This document shows, in pieces, positions 6,731 to 8,466 of a stretch of 8,466 nucleotides of DNA. A program made the position numbers and the translations under genes. Where the stretch lies: NCBI GenBank assembly GCA_031274985.1, contig JAISPK010000013.1, forward strand, positions 1 through 8,466, given 5' to 3'. Numbering within the stretch: position 1 is the stretch's first letter; each line of letters begins with the position of its first letter. Under the pieces are notes generated by a model, which saw nothing but the letters and a program-made list of their open reading frames with translations, made no database searches and was not told the DNA's origin. Origin of the DNA: Coriobacteriales bacterium. GTDB lineage: Bacteria; Actinomycetota; Coriobacteriia; Coriobacteriales; UBA8131.

Positions 6731-6840
6731 ATTGCCTTCACTGAGAGCGTCAATTCGGTCATTGCCGTCTTTTGGGCGGCCCTGTGCTGCTCAAAGCGCA
6801 ATATTAGGGGGTTTTCTTGGACAAATAACGCTAGGGGCTC

Positions 6841-6888
6841 ATAAAAACCACCTGGAGTTGGCGGGGTAGAGACCAACTCCAGATGGTT
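6841..6888 (-). terminator. Strong intrinsic terminator (minus strand)
   Basis: Arms 6888-6873 and 6861-6846 pair over 16 positions (AACCATCTGGAGTTGG with CCAACTCCAGGTGGTT) with one G-U wobble and an 11-nt loop. A run of five T follows in the minus-strand direction. The same inverted repeat read on the plus strand has a C-A mismatch and no T-run. Confidence 0.65.
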
Positions 6889-7037
6889 ATAGAATCCTTC
6901 GCTTGGCGGGGTATTACCAAATCGAAGGTCGATATGGCTATGTCTACTTTATCTACACCTACATGCCAAGTCTGGCTCGGCACCATCCCTACTAAACTCT
7001 TCCGACCTGTCTGCTGAGCAATCGTTCCCATTATCAA
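6841..7037 (-). ncRNA. Candidate structured small RNA with three hairpins
   Basis: Read on the minus strand, three hairpins follow one another. Hairpin 1 is TGGCATGT/ACATAGCCA (6968-6935). Hairpin 2 is CCTTCG..TTGG/CCAA..CGAAGG (6928-6896). Hairpin 3 is a 16-bp stem ending in a T-run (6888-6843). Hairpins 2 and 3 share the loop-plus-arm sequence TACCCCGCCAA. In both, the imperfect positions become G-U pairs only in the minus-strand RNA, which fixes the transcribed strand. No upstream minus-strand gene needs this terminator, so a short independent transcript starting in the AT-rich block is the simplest reading. The 5' end is arbitrary because I see no clear promoter. C-rich loops in small RNAs often pair with G-rich ribosome-binding sites, so that role is possible. 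No Rfam family is recognised. Confidence 0.4.
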
Positions 7038-7219
7038 CTCTGCAGACCTTTTTGTAGAACCTGCTTACCCTGTATATAAAGATACACCTTTTTTTTGGTT
7101 ATTGCATTATTTTTTTTACAAATGTTTGTTATTATTTATCTTTTTCTCAGATTGTCGAACAATAATCGTAAAATTTGGTGATGAGTAGAGGCTGCAATGG
7201 TAGTAAGCGGCATGCTCTG

Positions 7220-7228
7220 TGCTACTAT
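7220..7228 (+). promoter_or_regulatory. Putative extended -10 of the YgjP-like gene
   Basis: TGC-TACTAT matches an extended -10 (5/6 in the hexamer). It would give a short leader of about 35 nt before ATG 7270. The -35 region is weak (GTAGTA). The AT-rich block with T-runs further upstream (7072-7170) could act as an UP-like element. Confidence 0.35.
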
Positions 7229-7269
7229 TTTGGCAACATCAAAGTGAGTGTCGATGGATTAGGGGAGTT

Positions 7270-8124
7270 ATGGATAACCACAAACAGCCTATTGAGGAAC
7301 CACCCGAGCCCGAGAGCGCTCCCGAGCCCGCTGCTGCACCTCAGGCTCAGTTCATCGAATTCCAAAAGGCGGACGAGACTATCCGGGTCATGGTTCACCG
7401 GGCTCCCTCTCAAGAGATTTACCTGGCGCTCGAACCACCTGAAGCGATGCCTTACGTTGTTGCTCCCTTCGAAATGGCTCCAGACGAAGTCGCCAATTTT
7501 GTGGGGATGCGCCTGGAGGTCATCAGTGAGCTGCGAGCCGAGATGCTTAAACGTTTCAAGAAGACCGCCTCGCTCAAGTGCCGCTTTAGGCCAGGGGATG
7601 TGGTCTACTTACTGGGGCGCCCCTTTATGGTGCGGGTTAATGTGTTCGCCGCAACCAGAAGTATGAAAAAGAGCGCACGCGGTCGCGCTAACGTTAAAGC
7701 AAGCATCCAGTCGGATGTCAGCGTTATTCTTATTGAGTTGATCCAAAAAGGCAATTACGATCAGGGCAGGCTCGCCTTTCTCTCTTTTGCAAAACCTGTT
7801 TTTGCGCGCAACATCGCCAGCCTGATACAACAATGTATGCACCGGGTGTTTCCTGAGGCGCACGTTCCCTCCACTGTTAAGTGCCGCCCGATGCGCGATG
7901 CCTGGGTCCGAATAGACGACGAGAAGGACACCGTGTGGTTTTCGGAGAGCCTTATCGGTTACCCGCCTAATGCGGTGGTTTACGCCTTTCTCGTTGAGAT
8001 AATCAAGCGCGTCGCTGCCGATGCAAACGAAGAAGAGCGCCATGCGCTACTCACCAAAGGGGTTCCCAACTGGCAGGGCATAAAGGCCCTGCTCGCCGAC
8101 CCGCATAATCGCTACAACCTGTAA
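7270..8124 (+). CDS. YgjP/DUF45 (M48-like) protein lacking the zinc-binding HExxH motif
   Basis: 284 residues, TAA at 8122-8124. ATG 7270 is chosen because AGGGGAG (7261-7267) lies just upstream. A GTG at 7219 would add 17 residues but has poor context. After a Pro/Glu/Ala-rich tail (9-26), the sequence follows the YgjP-like layout. A beta-rich start (38-66) precedes DEVANFVGMRLEVISEL. Then come FRPGDVVYLLGRPFMVRV (106-123) and a helical middle segment. The C-terminal part is MRDAWVRIDDEKDTVWFSES, LIGYPPNAVVYAFLVEIIKR and PNWQGIKALL. In active members the aligned stretch reads RWGSC...L...P...IDYVVVHELCH, with a third zinc His about ten residues on. Here HELCH is replaced by VEIIK (242-246), keeping only the Glu, and WGS is WVR. 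A zinc-dependent peptidase activity is therefore unlikely. It may be a structural or binding derivative. The alignment was made by eye. Confidence 0.8.
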   Translation: MDNHKQPIEEPPEPESAPEPAAAPQAQFIEFQKADETIRVMVHRAPSQEIYLALEPPEAMPYVVAPFEMAPDEVANFVGMRLEVISELRAEMLKRFKKTASLKCRFRPGDVVYLLGRPFMVRVNVFAATRSMKKSARGRANVKASIQSDVSVILIELIQKGNYDQGRLAFLSFAKPVFARNIASLIQQCMHRVFPEAHVPSTVKCRPMRDAWVRIDDEKDTVWFSESLIGYPPNAVVYAFLVEIIKRVAADANEEERHALLTKGVPNWQGIKALLADPHNRYNL

Positions 8125-8129
8125 GGCAA

Positions 8130-8163
8130 AGGGGCGGCGCTCAGCACACCAGCCCCGTCCCCT
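8130..8163. terminator. GC-rich hairpin between convergent genes
   Basis: AGGGGCGGCGCT (8130-8141) and AGCCCCGTCCCCT (8151-8163) pair with one bulge and one C-C mismatch around a 9-nt loop. It fills most of the 51-bp gap between two converging genes and could terminate both. Neither side has a strong T-run. The minus strand has only TTT directly after the stem, so termination may be weak. Confidence 0.4.
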
Positions 8164-8175
8164 GTCCCGACTTAG

Positions 8176-8466
8176 CTACTTTGTCTTGAACTTCTCGAGT
8201 TTCCAGTCAGGAATGCCGCATCTTTTGCAGGCGCGCTGATAGTTGCGGTGTTTTAACTGACGGATGCCTCTGCCTCTCTTTGAATCCCGCACCTTAAAGG
8301 TGCAGCCACAATGAGTTGAGATGATCATCGATTCGCCCTCTTTTCTGATTGCTTTGACTCCGTGCAAAACGCCTGTGCGCGAAGGCCAGAGCCTTATCTT
8401 GTCAACCAGATCAAAGAGCCGCTTGTTCTTTTCGCGGTAATGATGGTGAGCCAGCAGGCTATTCAT
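8176..8466 (-). CDS. pylSn: Pyrrolysyl-tRNA synthetase N-terminal domain protein, PylSn (start at the window edge)
   Basis: 96 residues, ATG at 8466-8464, TAG at 8178-8176. Residues 17-96 match the N-terminal domain of archaeal PylS. LWPSRTG (26-32) corresponds to LWMSRTG of Methanosarcina, followed by LHGVKAI. RQLKHRNYQRACKRCGIPD (69-87) corresponds to RALRHHKYRKTCKRCRVSD, and both end in KF.TK. The His/Cys set of the zinc-binding fold is present (His35, His73, Cys80, Cys83). In bacteria this domain is a separate protein that binds tRNA-Pyl and works with the catalytic PylSc, which charges pyrrolysine for UAG codons, chiefly in methylamine methyltransferases. The first 16 residues are a basic, His-rich extension. 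Because the window ends at this ATG, a longer start or the ribosome-binding site cannot be seen. tRNA-Pyl, pylSc and pylBCD are not in the window. Confidence 0.9.
   Translation of the reverse strand: MNSLLAHHHYREKNKRLFDLVDKIRLWPSRTGVLHGVKAIRKEGESMIISTHCGCTFKVRDSKRGRGIRQLKHRNYQRACKRCGIPDWKLEKFKTK

Larger units (their letters stand above)
6576..7269. other. 694-bp divergent intergenic region between the sigma gene and the YgjP-like gene
   Basis: No convincing protein gene is present on either strand. It contains the sigma-gene promoter element (6713-6730), a featureless stretch (6731-6840), three hairpins with a minus-strand terminator (6841-6968), an AT-rich block with two T8 runs (about 7072-7142), and a promoter-like motif for the plus-strand gene (7220-7228). 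One 68-codon minus-strand frame (7037-6831) covers the hairpins but is better explained as RNA structure. Confidence 0.65.

Noticed and set aside
6831..7037. Minus-strand 68-codon frame, possible small protein
   Set aside because: It spans three hairpins and the terminator and ends in TAG just past the T-run. Base-pairing, not codon pattern, explains the sequence.
7072..7100. Plus-strand terminator from TGTAT...ATACA followed by T8
   Set aside because: The stem is only five A/T-rich pairs, and no plus-strand gene lies upstream to need it.
7609..8043. Minus-strand 144-codon open frame following the second TAG after pylSn
   Set aside because: It is antisense to the YgjP-like gene, has no ribosome-binding site and resembles no known family. 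I see no reason to treat it as a pyrrolysine-containing extension.
1..8466. tRNA-Pyl gene (pylT) or other tRNA
   Set aside because: I looked on both strands for the CTCTAAA anticodon-loop context and for acceptor/T-arm patterns and found no cloverleaf in any intergenic stretch.

Overview
The window looks like a bacterial chromosome segment of moderate GC content. The Glu-Pro-rich, VanW-type and large surface proteins, together with an ECF-type sigma factor carrying a membrane-anchored tail, are reminiscent of gut or animal-associated Coriobacteriia (Actinomycetota). No marker gene is present, so this placement is a tentative inference. All five genes whose ends are visible terminate inside the window. 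Four use TAA. The fifth, the pyrrolysine-related gene at the right edge, uses TAG.

Layout, right to left along the minus strand. A gene for the stand-alone N-terminal, tRNA-binding half of pyrrolysyl-tRNA synthetase (PylSn) fills 8176-8466 and starts exactly at the window edge. It converges with a plus-strand gene (7270-8124) for a YgjP/DUF45-like protein whose metallopeptidase zinc ligands are gone. A 694-bp intergenic region (6576-7269) follows. It holds an AT-rich promoter region, a run of three hairpins ending in a good minus-strand terminator (a candidate small RNA), and the promoter of the next minus-strand gene.

The minus-strand block 6575-2901 encodes three proteins: an ECF-like sigma factor fused to a transmembrane helix and a beta-rich tail (6575-5361); a three-helix membrane protein with a long Glu-Pro spacer and a C-terminal TPR-like domain (5209-3800); and a membrane-anchored VanW-family protein (3797-2901), whose start lies 2 nt after the previous stop. 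A 644-bp non-coding stretch (2257-2900) carries three copies of a 16-bp repeat, a promoter-like element and several hairpins. It leads into a very large secreted adhesin-like protein (2256 to beyond the left edge; 752 residues visible).

Working model, by inference: the membrane-anchored sigma factor is a cell-envelope sensor/regulator, and the other three minus-strand genes encode envelope or surface proteins. An 18-bp element (15 of 18 identical) lies upstream of both the sigma gene and the adhesin gene in the same orientation, which hints that they share a promoter type or regulator. The right edge belongs to a separate system: PylSn implies that pylSc, pylBCD, tRNA-Pyl and UAG-containing methylamine methyltransferase genes lie elsewhere in this genome, probably just right of the window.
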